From positions 1 to 7,240 of the forward strand of contig JAEXSY010000027.1 of NCBI GenBank assembly GCA_023440105.1: a DNA stretch of 7,240 nt. The letters run 5' to 3'. Position numbers and translations under genes: made by a program. The notes under the pieces were generated by a model. The model was not told the origin of the DNA, ran no database searches, and saw nothing but the letters and a program-made list of their open reading frames with translations. Shown one piece after another: positions 1 to 6,850 of this stretch. Within the stretch, counting starts at the first letter, position 1, and every line of letters begins with the position of its first letter. Origin of the DNA: Bacillota bacterium (GTDB lineage Bacteria > Bacillota > Clostridia > Clostridiales > Clostridiaceae).

Positions 1-290
1 ATGCCAACCAAAGCATACTGGTATTCATGAGAAGGGCCGAAAGACCAGAGGATACCCTTGTAGTAATTATCAACTTTACTCCTGTAGTATATTATAACTA
101 TAAAGTGGGAGTTCCTTTTGAAGGAAAGTATGAGGAAATATTAAATACTGATGATGAGAACTTTGGTGGTTCCGGGCAGATAATGGGAGAAACTCTTATA
201 GCAGAGCCGGAAGCTTGGCACAATCAAAAGTATCATGTAAATATAAAAGTTCCCCCAATGGCAGCAGTAATATTAAAGTATACAAAATAA
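1..290 (+). CDS. glgB: 1,4-alpha-glucan branching enzyme, C-terminal fragment (5' end outside window)
   Basis: This is the 3' end of the branching enzyme, which cuts alpha-1,4 glucan chains and re-attaches them as alpha-1,6 branches during glycogen synthesis in the cytoplasm. The reading frame is open from position 3 to the TAA at 288-290, giving about 95 residues. It begins ANQSILVFMRR and continues through VVIINFTPVVYYNYKVGVP, a stretch with GGSGQ, EPEAWHNQ and finally VPPMAAVILK. This is the order expected for the C-terminal all-beta domain of GH13 branching enzymes. The catalytic barrel lies off the left edge. The ATG at position 27 is an internal Met, because the conserved NQS..F segment lies upstream of it in frame. 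The stop codon overlaps the Shine-Dalgarno site of glgA, so the two genes are almost certainly co-transcribed. The identification is confident from this tail; nothing can be said about the active site. Confidence 0.93.
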   Translation, partial: ANQSILVFMRRAERPEDTLVVIINFTPVVYYNYKVGVPFEGKYEEILNTDDENFGGSGQIMGETLIAEPEAWHNQKYHVNIKVPPMAAVILKYTK

Positions 291-296
291 GGAGGA
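289..296 (+). promoter_or_regulatory. Shine-Dalgarno site of glgA overlapping the glgB stop codon
   Basis: The sequence AAGGAGGA begins inside the TAA stop of the upstream gene and ends four bases before the ATG at 301. Ribosomes finishing glgB would sit on the glgA start region, which suggests translational coupling (inference). The strong match supports 301 as the true start. Confidence 0.8.
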
Positions 297-300
297 GACT

Positions 301-1743
301 ATGAAAAAAATACTATTCGTTGCTTCTGAATCAGATCCTTTTATAAAGACAGGAGGACTAGGAGATGTAGCCTATGCTCTTCCACAGGAGCTTAGTAAGC
401 TAGGCGAGGATGTTAGGGTGGTTATTCCTAAATATAAGAATATATCTGAAAAATATTTGGAAGACATCACTTTTTTAAAGAATTTTGATACCTGGGTTGG
501 TTGGAGAAATCAATACTGCGGTATTTTTGAAACAAAGGTAGGTAATGTTACCTATTATCTTATAGATAACGAATATTACTTCAAAAGAGATGGACTTTAT
601 GGCTATTTTGATGATGGAGAGCGCTTTGCTTTCTTCGATAGAGCTGTAATAGAAATGCTAAAGGTGATTGATTGGAAGCCAGATATAATTCATTGCAATG
701 ACTGGCAGACAGGAATGATTCCAGTTTTATATGAGCTTCAGTATAAGGGTGATCCCTTTTATTCTGATATAAAAACTGTTTACAGCATTCATAATCTTTT
801 ATTCCAGGGGGTTTTTGATCCTAAGATTCTAAAAGAGCTCTTTGGATGGGATGAGCAGCAATTTTATAATGGAGCCCTGGAATTCTATGGTGGTGTTAGC
901 TTTATGAAGGGTGGAATCAGCTATGCTCATAAGGTAACTACTGTGAGCCCTACCTATGCAGAGGAGATAAAAACTCCTATGTATGGAGAAAAGATGGACG
1001 GGCTTCTAAGGAGTAACAGCTACAAGCTCATGGGCATATTAAATGGTATAGACTATACCATGAATAATCCTGCCACAGATAAGCTTATTTATAAAAGATA
1101 TACAGTAGATACTCTCAGGGACAAAAAGATAAATAAAACAAGGCTTCAAAAAGATTTGGGACTACCTGTAGATTCTAAGATTCCTGTCCTCGGTATAGTA
1201 TCAAGACTTACTCCTCAGAAGGGAATGGATCTTTTAGTAAGCATCTTAGACAGAGTTCTTCAGGAGGAGGTACAGCTAGTTATACTGGGAACTGGTGATT
1301 ATGGCTATGAGGAGCATTTCAAAAATCTTCAAAGCAGATATCCTAATAAGGTTTCAGCAAATATTCGCTTTAGTAATGAGCTGGCCCATAAAATATATGC
1401 TGCCTCAGATATATTCCTGATGCCATCCCTCTTTGAGCCTTGTGGCTTAGGACAGCTTATAGCCTTAAGATATGGAGCCCTTCCACTGGTTAGGGAAACT
1501 GGAGGACTAAAGGATACCATAACACCATATAACCAATATACAGGAGAAGGCAATGGCTTTAGCTTTGCTAATTATAATGCTTATGAGCTGGAAACTGTGA
1601 TAAATATAGCCCTAGACTTTTATAAAAATAAGCGTACCTGGAATAAGATTGTTAGAACAGCCATGAAATGTGACTTCAGCTGGAAGAGGTCCATGGAGCT
1701 TTATGAAGGCTTATACGATGAACTTGTAGGAACAACAAAATAA
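301..1743 (+). CDS. glgA: Glycogen synthase (ADP-glucose type, GT5 family)
   Basis: GlgA transfers glucose from ADP-glucose to the non-reducing end of alpha-1,4 glucan in the cytoplasm. The 480-residue protein matches the usual bacterial GlgA length. The N-terminal Rossmann domain carries the ADP-glucose motif KTGGLGDV at residues 16-23, HCNDWQTG at 131-138 and SIHN at 162-165 (His164 corresponds to the conserved catalytic-site His). The C-terminal Rossmann domain carries SRLTPQKG at 301-308 (Arg302 and Lys307 contact the phosphates), EPCGLGQL at 379-386 (Glu379 is the conserved nucleotide-sugar Glu) and RETGGL at 398-403. All expected key residues are present, so the enzyme should be active. 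The start at 301 is set by the GGAGGA site just upstream and by the immediate MKKILFVASE opening typical of the family. It lies 10 bases after glgB and 47 bases before glgP. Confidence 0.97.
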   Translation: MKKILFVASESDPFIKTGGLGDVAYALPQELSKLGEDVRVVIPKYKNISEKYLEDITFLKNFDTWVGWRNQYCGIFETKVGNVTYYLIDNEYYFKRDGLYGYFDDGERFAFFDRAVIEMLKVIDWKPDIIHCNDWQTGMIPVLYELQYKGDPFYSDIKTVYSIHNLLFQGVFDPKILKELFGWDEQQFYNGALEFYGGVSFMKGGISYAHKVTTVSPTYAEEIKTPMYGEKMDGLLRSNSYKLMGILNGIDYTMNNPATDKLIYKRYTVDTLRDKKINKTRLQKDLGLPVDSKIPVLGIVSRLTPQKGMDLLVSILDRVLQEEVQLVILGTGDYGYEEHFKNLQSRYPNKVSANIRFSNELAHKIYAASDIFLMPSLFEPCGLGQLIALRYGALPLVRETGGLKDTITPYNQYTGEGNGFSFANYNAYELETVINIALDFYKNKRTWNKIVRTAMKCDFSWKRSMELYEGLYDELVGTTK

Positions 1744-1774
1744 GTTCAAAAGGTATAAAGGATATTGAGTTTGC

Positions 1775-1782
1775 AAAGGAGG
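1775..1782 (+). promoter_or_regulatory. Shine-Dalgarno site of glgP
   Basis: AAAGGAGG lies eight bases before the ATG at 1791. A second ATG at 1786-1788 is closer but out of frame with the phosphorylase, so the spacing of this site decides in favour of 1791. Confidence 0.75.
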
Positions 1783-1790
1783 AATATGCT

Positions 1791-4226
1791 ATGCTACAAA
1801 TAGATAAAAATAGCTTTAAGCGCGACTACGAAAAAAAGTTCCTGGAGATGCATGGAACTGATATAGCTTTAGGCTCCAATGAAAGAAAGTATGAAACTCT
1901 AGGAGTTCTCATAAGAGACTATGTGGCAGGTATGTGGCTTAATACCACCAAAAAATATAATAAAAATAAGGATAAGCAGGTGTACTACTTTTCCATGGAA
2001 TTTTTGCTTGGAAGACTTTTAGGAAACACCTTGCTTAATCTAGGAATAAGAGATGTATGTAAGGAAGCTTTAGAGGAGCTTGATATAGATTTAGAAAAGC
2101 TAGAGGAGCTGGAGCAGGATCAGGGTCTTGGAAATGGTGGTCTTGGTAGACTTGCTGCCTGCTTCTTAGATTCTATGGCCTCTCTAGGAATTCCTGGGAA
2201 CGGCTGTGGAATAAGATATAAATACGGATTTTTTGAGCAGAAGATTATAGATGGCTATCAGGTGGAGGCTCCAGATAATTGGTTGAAAAATGGAAATGTG
2301 TGGGAGATAAGAAAGAGTGATAAAAGTGAAATAGTTAAATTTGGTGGAGAGATAAAGGTAGAGGAAGTTGGCGGGAAGCTTGTATTTAATCACATTAACT
2401 ATGAGCCTGTACTGGCGGTTCCCTATGACACTCCTGTAGTAGGCTACGAAAATGATGTGGTTAATACCCTAAGGCTCTGGAGCGCTGAGCCTGTGGCTAA
2501 TGAATTTGACTATTCCTCTTTCTCCAGAGGAGACTTCTTAAAGGCTATAGAATATAAAAATTCCGTAGAAGCTATATCTCAGGTATTATACCCTGATGAC
2601 AGCTTCTATGAAGGTAAGAAGCTGAGACTTAAACAGCAGTATTTCTTTGTTTCTGCAGGAGTTCAGAGCATAATAAGACATTACAAAGCCAATGGAGGAG
2701 ATATTAAAAAGTTGGATGAAGGAATTGCTATCCACATCAATGATACCCATCCTACCCTCGTAATCCCTGAGCTCATGAGGATTCTCTTAGATGAGGAGGG
2801 GCTTTCCTGGCATGATGCCTGGAGAATAACCAAAAACATCTGCGCCTACACCAATCATACAATCCTTGCAGAGGCTTTGGAGAAGTGGCCAGTAGATATG
2901 TTTAAGTCACTAATGCCAAGGATATTTATGATTATAGAGGAAATTAATGAACGCTTCTGTGCTGATTTATGGAACAAGTATACTGGGCAGTGGGACAAAA
3001 TCCATCGCATGGCAATAATAGCTGATGGCTATGTTAAGATGGCGCACTTAGCTATCGTAGGAAGCCATAGCATTAATGGAGTGGCAAAGCTTCATACAGA
3101 GATATTAAAGAAGCAGGAAATGTCCGACTTCTATTATTACTATCCAAGAAAGTTTAATAATAAAACCAATGGGATAACTCACAGAAGATGGCTATTAAAG
3201 TCTAATCCTAAGCTTACAGAGCTTTTAAAGGATACTATAGGTCCAAGCTTTATAAAGCATCCTATAGATATGGAGGATTTTGAAGCTTTTAAAGATGATA
3301 GAGCTGTTCAGGAAAGACTTTACAAGATAAAGAGGGAGAATAAGGAAAGACTTGCAGAGGTTATATATAAAAATCAAGGAATAGAAGTGAATCCCGATTC
3401 TATTTTTGATGTTCATGTGAAAAGATTCCATGCCTATAAGAGACAATCTCTTAATATACTGAGGATTATGCACCTATATAACGACCTTCTAGAAAATCCT
3501 AATAAGGATATAGTTCCAAGAACCTTTATCTTTGCAGGTAAGGCAGCACCAGGGTATTATCTGGCAAAGAAGACCATAGAGCTTATAAATGCTGTGGCAG
3601 ATAAGGTGAACAATGACCCCCTAGTGAAGGATAAAATTAAGGTGGTATTCATGGAAAATTATAGGGTTTCCCTAGCAGAAAGCATAATTCCTGCTGCGGA
3701 CTTAAGTGAGCAGATATCTACCACCACCAAGGAGGCCTCAGGAACCTCTAACATGAAGTTTATGATGAATGGAGCTTTAACCATGGCTACCCTAGATGGT
3801 GCCAATGTAGAGATTAGAGATGAGGTAGGAGATGATAATATATTCATCTTCGGCCTTACAGAAAGAGAAGTGCTCGATTACTACAAGCATGGAGGCTATA
3901 ATGCCTGGGAGGTTTGCAATAGCGACCTGCGTCTCAAGAAGGTTACTAATGACCTTATAAATGGCAAGTATTCTAATGACAAAGAAAAGTTTAGAACCAT
4001 ATATGAGCATCTTTTAACCTACAATGATGAATTCTTTGTCCTTAAGGACTTTGATTCATATTTAAGAGCTCAGGAGAAAGTGGATGACCTTTATAAGAAT
4101 ATACAAGAGTGGCAGAAGATGGCCGCTGTAAATATAGCTCATTCTGGTATCTTCTCTAGCGACAGGACTATTATGGAATATGCTACAGGTATCTGGGGAT
4201 CAGGCTTCCTCTATAAGAATCTGTAG
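1791..4226 (+). CDS. glgP: Glycogen/alpha-glucan phosphorylase (GT35, PLP-dependent)
   Basis: GlgP releases glucose-1-phosphate from the non-reducing ends of alpha-1,4 glucans using phosphate and pyridoxal phosphate. The 811-residue protein is full length for bacterial phosphorylases. Visible landmarks are YYFSMEFLLGRLLGN near residue 65, DQGLGNGGLGRLAACF starting at Asp110, IHINDTHP, NHTILAEALEKW with His356 (the muscle-enzyme His377 position), VHVKRFHAYKRQ at 541-552 with Arg545 and Lys550 in the phosphate/PLP site, and EASGTSNMKFMMNG at 648-661 with Lys656 as the PLP-binding lysine. The KRFHAYKRQ block has Ala548 where muscle-type enzymes have Glu; the catalytic Arg and Lys are kept. It lacks the long N-terminal extension that carries phosphorylation in animal enzymes, so control is probably transcriptional or through simple effectors (inference). 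Its place between glgA and a GH13 hydrolase supports glycogen, not maltodextrin uptake, as the substrate source, though a MalP-like role cannot be excluded. Confidence 0.96.
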   Translation: MLQIDKNSFKRDYEKKFLEMHGTDIALGSNERKYETLGVLIRDYVAGMWLNTTKKYNKNKDKQVYYFSMEFLLGRLLGNTLLNLGIRDVCKEALEELDIDLEKLEELEQDQGLGNGGLGRLAACFLDSMASLGIPGNGCGIRYKYGFFEQKIIDGYQVEAPDNWLKNGNVWEIRKSDKSEIVKFGGEIKVEEVGGKLVFNHINYEPVLAVPYDTPVVGYENDVVNTLRLWSAEPVANEFDYSSFSRGDFLKAIEYKNSVEAISQVLYPDDSFYEGKKLRLKQQYFFVSAGVQSIIRHYKANGGDIKKLDEGIAIHINDTHPTLVIPELMRILLDEEGLSWHDAWRITKNICAYTNHTILAEALEKWPVDMFKSLMPRIFMIIEEINERFCADLWNKYTGQWDKIHRMAIIADGYVKMAHLAIVGSHSINGVAKLHTEILKKQEMSDFYYYYPRKFNNKTNGITHRRWLLKSNPKLTELLKDTIGPSFIKHPIDMEDFEAFKDDRAVQERLYKIKRENKERLAEVIYKNQGIEVNPDSIFDVHVKRFHAYKRQSLNILRIMHLYNDLLENPNKDIVPRTFIFAGKAAPGYYLAKKTIELINAVADKVNNDPLVKDKIKVVFMENYRVSLAESIIPAADLSEQISTTTKEASGTSNMKFMMNGALTMATLDGANVEIRDEVGDDNIFIFGLTEREVLDYYKHGGYNAWEVCNSDLRLKKVTNDLINGKYSNDKEKFRTIYEHLLTYNDEFFVLKDFDSYLRAQEKVDDLYKNIQEWQKMAAVNIAHSGIFSSDRTIMEYATGIWGSGFLYKNL

Positions 4227-4231
4227 GCTAT

Positions 4232-4252
4232 TCTTTAACTAAAGAGGGAGGT
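4232..4252 (+). promoter_or_regulatory. Small hairpin directly before the Shine-Dalgarno site of the GH13 gene
   Basis: TCTTTA (4232-4237) and TAAAGA (4240-4245) are perfect inverted arms, realistically a five-pair stem with loop AACT. They abut the ribosome site GGGAGGT (4246-4252). The site lies about 11 bases from the ATG at 4263, slightly longer than ideal. The hairpin is too weak to be a terminator and leaves the ribosome site open. Confidence 0.3.
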
Positions 4253-4262
4253 AGAGTTATCG

Positions 4263-6140
4263 ATGAACTTTTATGCTTTTCACAATTCTCAAAAAGAAGC
4301 CTTCAGAGCTCCCTTTGGAGCAGTAGAGGAGGGGACAGAAGTAGCCCTTAGTATTATCACAGAAGGTTGTCAGAGGGTATTTTTAGAAATTGTTCATTTC
4401 ACCGGGTATTCTGAAAGAATAATGATGAGAAAAGCTGATTATAAAGATCTTGTAGAAGACTCCAGAGCTGTTAACCTAAGGGAGGACAGGGAGCTTTGCT
4501 TATGGAGGACAGAGGTAATCCTTCAAGACCCGGGAATAGCTCACTATTATTTTGTTATAGAAGATGATAAAGGAACCTTTTATTATGGGAATAATGATGA
4601 AAAGCTAGGGGGAGAAGGAGCTATTACAGAGGAGAATCCAAAGCCTTTTCAGATTACAGTATATAAGCCCTTTGAAATTCCGGCCTGGTATAGAGAGGGA
4701 ATAATATATCAGATTTTTGTAGACAGATTTTTTAATGGTAATGGGGATGGAAGGATAGATAACCCCAAGAAGAATAGCTTTCTTTATGGAACCTGGGACG
4801 ATGAACCCATGTATATCAAGAATTCTAAAGAAGAAGTAGTAAGGTGGGACTTCTTTGGAGGAAATCTCAAAGGCGTTATTAAGAAGCTTACTTACCTTAA
4901 GGACCTTGGAGTTACCTGTATATATTTAAATCCTATCTTTGAGGCTGCAAGCAATCATAAATATGATGCTGCGGACTATAAGAACATCGACCCTATGTTT
5001 GGAGATGATGAAATATTTAAGGAGCTCTGCACCAAGGCAGAGAACCTGGGAATGCGGATAGTCTTAGATGGAGTGTTCAGCCATACAGGAGCAGATAGCA
5101 TATATTTTAATCGTTATGGAAACTATGATTCTCTTGGAGCCTATCAGTCTGAGGAATCTCCTTATTACAGCTGGTATCAGTTTAGGAAGCACCCCGATGA
5201 ATATAAATGCTGGTGGGGCTTTAAAAACCATCCTGACGTCAATGAGCTAAATAGTGATTATATGAACTTTATAATAAAGAGTGAGGATTCTGTTGTTTCT
5301 AAGTGGATGAAGCTAGGCGCCTCTGGCTGGAGGCTGGATGTGGCCGATGAGCTTCCCGATGAATTTATTAAGGCCTTGAGAAGTAAGGTAAAGTCTCTTA
5401 ATAAAGATGGAGTTTTAATCGGAGAGGTCTGGGAGGACGCCTCCAACAAGGTTGCCTATGATGTGAAAAGGGAATATTTCTTCGGGGAGGAATTAGACTC
5501 TGTAACCAACTATCCCTTTAAGGATGCCCTTTTAGGATTTTTGAGAGGGGAGATATCCTCAGATTATATGAGGCGTAAGCTTATGAGTCTCTACGAAAAC
5601 TATCCTAAGGAGGTTTTCTATTCCACCATGAACCTCATAGGAACCCACGATACAGAAAGGGCTCTCACCCTCATGGAGGAAAGAAACCCTGAAAAGGGCA
5701 AAGAGCTCTTAAAGCTGGCCATAGCCTTTCAGATGACTTTCCCGGGAGTCCCTCTCATATACTACGGTGATGAAGCCGGTATGAGAGGCGGAAGAGATCC
5801 TAAAAATAGAGCTACCTATCCCTGGGGAAAAGAGGACAAGGAGATTCTTGATTATTATAGAAAGCTCACCAGCCTTCGAAGAGACCTGGATATACTAAAA
5901 AAAGGAAGCTTGTCCTTTATTGAAACAGATGAAGATGTTGTTGCCTTTGAAAGGGAGTATCAGGGAGAGAAGCTAATTACTGTAGTTAACAGAAGTAGTG
6001 AAGCAAAGAGTACATCTTTAAATACAGATTCTCCTTATCCAGGACTGAGAGACCTTATATCTGGTGAAGAGCTTTATATTGATTTAACAGGGACTATTGT
6101 TGTAGAAGCATATGGAGTGAAGATAATAAAGGTTATTTAA
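4263..6140 (+). CDS. Cytoplasmic GH13 alpha-glucan hydrolase, neopullulanase/cyclomaltodextrinase/pullulanase-like
   Basis: This 625-residue GH13 enzyme probably hydrolyses alpha-glucan bonds. No signal peptide or membrane segment is visible, so it should act in the cytoplasm. Residues 1 to about 135 form an N-terminal beta domain of the kind found before the barrel in neopullulanase-type enzymes. The barrel starts at PAWYREGIIYQIFVDRF (140-156). Conserved regions are DGVFSH (269-274), GWRLDVADE (355-363) with nucleophile Asp359 and Arg357, GEVWEDA (387-393) with acid/base Glu388, and GTHDTER (460-466) with stabilising Asp463. The YGDEAG segment (501-506) and a C-terminal beta domain (about 545-625) follow. 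The region V equivalent reads HPDVNELN (323-330), unlike the MPKLN of classical neopullulanases, so the subfamily is uncertain (closest by eye to amylopullulanase-like GH13). It is the last gene of the operon, and by position it may help remove short branches left by GlgP. It could instead act on linear or cyclic maltodextrins. The GH13 call is firm; the substrate is not. Confidence 0.9.
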   Translation: MNFYAFHNSQKEAFRAPFGAVEEGTEVALSIITEGCQRVFLEIVHFTGYSERIMMRKADYKDLVEDSRAVNLREDRELCLWRTEVILQDPGIAHYYFVIEDDKGTFYYGNNDEKLGGEGAITEENPKPFQITVYKPFEIPAWYREGIIYQIFVDRFFNGNGDGRIDNPKKNSFLYGTWDDEPMYIKNSKEEVVRWDFFGGNLKGVIKKLTYLKDLGVTCIYLNPIFEAASNHKYDAADYKNIDPMFGDDEIFKELCTKAENLGMRIVLDGVFSHTGADSIYFNRYGNYDSLGAYQSEESPYYSWYQFRKHPDEYKCWWGFKNHPDVNELNSDYMNFIIKSEDSVVSKWMKLGASGWRLDVADELPDEFIKALRSKVKSLNKDGVLIGEVWEDASNKVAYDVKREYFFGEELDSVTNYPFKDALLGFLRGEISSDYMRRKLMSLYENYPKEVFYSTMNLIGTHDTERALTLMEERNPEKGKELLKLAIAFQMTFPGVPLIYYGDEAGMRGGRDPKNRATYPWGKEDKEILDYYRKLTSLRRDLDILKKGSLSFIETDEDVVAFEREYQGEKLITVVNRSSEAKSTSLNTDSPYPGLRDLISGEELYIDLTGTIVVEAYGVKIIKVI

Positions 6141-6152
6141 GCTTATTATTGG

Positions 6153-6195
6153 GCTGCTTTATAAGAAATATCTTATAGGGCAGCTTATTTTATTA
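6153..6195 (+). terminator. Intrinsic terminator closing the glycogen operon
   Basis: GCTGCTTTATAAGA (6153-6166) pairs with TCTTATAGGGCAGC (6171-6184) across the loop AATA. It makes 14 pairs including two G-U pairs, and a U-rich tail (TTATTTTATTAT) follows. It lies 12 bases after the GH13 stop codon, so transcription of the operon most likely ends here. Confidence 0.85.
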
Positions 6196-6349
6196 TGTTA
6201 TTTATGCTTTAGTCGATTAGAAAGAAATTAATGTGGATATAGTATATTCCCACAGACAGCACACGTGGAGACGGTTGCTCTGCTTAGTCGCTAAAGGCTT
6301 GATATCATAGGGTTTGAGGGATTTTGAGAATTTAAAAAGATGTGTTTTT
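6196..6349 (+). other. Gene-free stretch between two terminators; possible small RNA or relic leader
   Basis: No open frame of note is present. The stretch is less AT-rich than its flanks around 6249-6300. It can form a hairpin at 6232-6254 (TGTGG and ATAT pairing with ATAT and CCACA, with a two-base bulge). A competing pairing is possible in which CCAC (6250-6253) binds GTGG (6265-6268). TTAGTCG occurs twice, near 6210 and near 6285. It ends at an orphan intrinsic terminator, which is the only reason to suspect a transcript. I do not recognise any known riboswitch or RNA family and found no convincing promoter (only a TATAGT at 6238-6243 without a good -35). Confidence 0.25.
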
Positions 6350-6383
6350 ATGTTCCCTAAGGTCGTCTTGGGGAACATTTTTT
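6350..6383 (+). terminator. Strong intrinsic terminator with no gene directly upstream
   Basis: GTTCCCTAAG (6352-6361) pairs with CTTGGGGAAC (6367-6376) around the loop GTCGT, with one G-U pair. Two further A-T pairs extend the stem outward. Six T residues follow at 6378-6383. Stem, loop and U-tract are near ideal for the + strand. The previous gene is already closed by the terminator at 6153-6195, so this one may be a tandem backup, the end of a small RNA, or the attenuator of a lost gene. Confidence 0.8.
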
Positions 6384-6420
6384 AGGTATGGGGGGTATAC
6401 GCTATAAGGTAGTAACGTTA

Positions 6421-6518
6421 AATTGTTTTAAAAATTGGCGAAAGTAAGAGGATTTTGATAAATTGTTATAAAAAATGGCGTTATTCAAGGTTATGCTGAA
6501 TTGTAATAAATTATGGAA
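6421..6518 (+). repeat. Three imperfect AT-rich direct repeats, about 40-base period
   Basis: The copies are AATTGTTTTAAAAATTGGCG (6421-6440), AATTGTTATAAAAAATGGCG (6461-6480) and AATTGTAATAAATTATGGAA (6499-6518). Copies 1 and 2 agree at 18 of 20 positions, and copies 2 and 3 at 15 of 20. Start-to-start distances are 40 and 38 bases. The sequence between the copies shares only scraps such as AAG.GG.T. The array might be repeated binding sites near the end of an insertion element or a decayed tandem duplication. No function can be assigned. Confidence 0.6.
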
Positions 6519-6607
6519 GGTATGTAAAAAGCTTACTGGTGATAAATTAATCAAAGGCTATATGTAGTAGAATTATAAGTTAATAGTAGAGACATTACTA
6601 TATGCCC

Positions 6608-6625
6608 CTGCTGAGGTAACAGCAG
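6608..6625. repeat. Perfect six-pair inverted repeat
   Basis: CTGCTG (6608-6613) and CAGCAG (6620-6625) flank AGGTAA. No T-tract follows, so it is not an intrinsic terminator. It lies just upstream of the IS66 transposase remnant. Confidence 0.5.
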
Positions 6626-6647
6626 ACTACACTTGCATGAAATAACC

Positions 6648-6776
6648 TACAGCCTTGCTGAAAGCGCAATAGCCAATAGCTTAAAACCCTATAATTATTT
6701 TAAATATATTCTTGAAGAAGTTCCAAAGCATCAGGATGATACGAATCTCGATTTTCTGGATTCTTTGCTATCATAG
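6648..6776 (+). pseudogene. IS66-family transposase (TnpC), C-terminal remnant
   Basis: Frame 3 reads YSLAESAIANSLKPYNYF, then KYILEEVPKHQDD, then NLDFLDSLLS and a TAG at 6774-6776. This matches the conserved tail of IS66 TnpC transposases, where YS..E.A.ANGL.PY.YL.Y.LE..P is followed by LLPW. The remnant ends where LPW is expected: TCA TAG stands where CCA TGG would encode Pro-Trp, a pattern explained by two C-to-T/G-to-A transitions. The more than 400 upstream residues of a normal TnpC, including the catalytic DDE core, are missing in every frame. A short open stretch in another frame (6571-6645, with APAEV and Y.C) may be a scrap of the zinc-binding region, but that is weak. No start codon or ribosome site serves this fragment, so it is dead. 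Confidence 0.72.
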
Positions 6777-6803
6777 GCTCAAGGGGATTCTGGATAACTG
6801 TAG

Positions 6804-6850
6804 AAAACAAAATAGATAATATAATAGTCGCCTCACGGCGGCTTTGTTTT
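6804..6850. terminator. Probable bidirectional intrinsic terminator after the IS66 remnant
   Basis: GTCGCC (6827-6832) pairs with GGCGGC (6837-6842) around the loop TCAC, with one G-U pair. TTTGTTTT follows at 6843-6850. On the upstream side AAAACAAA (6804-6811) is the exact complement of that T-tract, so the opposite strand also has a U-rich run, though it is 15 bases from the stem. Terminators of this kind at the edges of insertion sequences can insulate them from flanking transcription. Confidence 0.6.

Noticed and set aside
27..290. The ATG at 27 as the start of an independent 87-residue protein
   Set aside because: The conserved branching-enzyme sequence continues upstream of this Met in the same frame to the window edge, and there is no ribosome site.
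1744..1790. Internal terminator or promoter between glgA and glgP
   Set aside because: There is no stable hairpin with a T-tract and no convincing promoter boxes in this short gap; only the ribosome site is supported.
6238..6243. TATAGT as -10 box for the putative orphan RNA
   Set aside because: The upstream sequence has nothing resembling TTGACA at the right distance, so it is not called as a promoter.
6196..6350. Known riboswitch, T-box or SRP/6S-type RNA
   Set aside because: None of the signature sequences I know for these families is present. Only the downstream terminator hints at a transcript.
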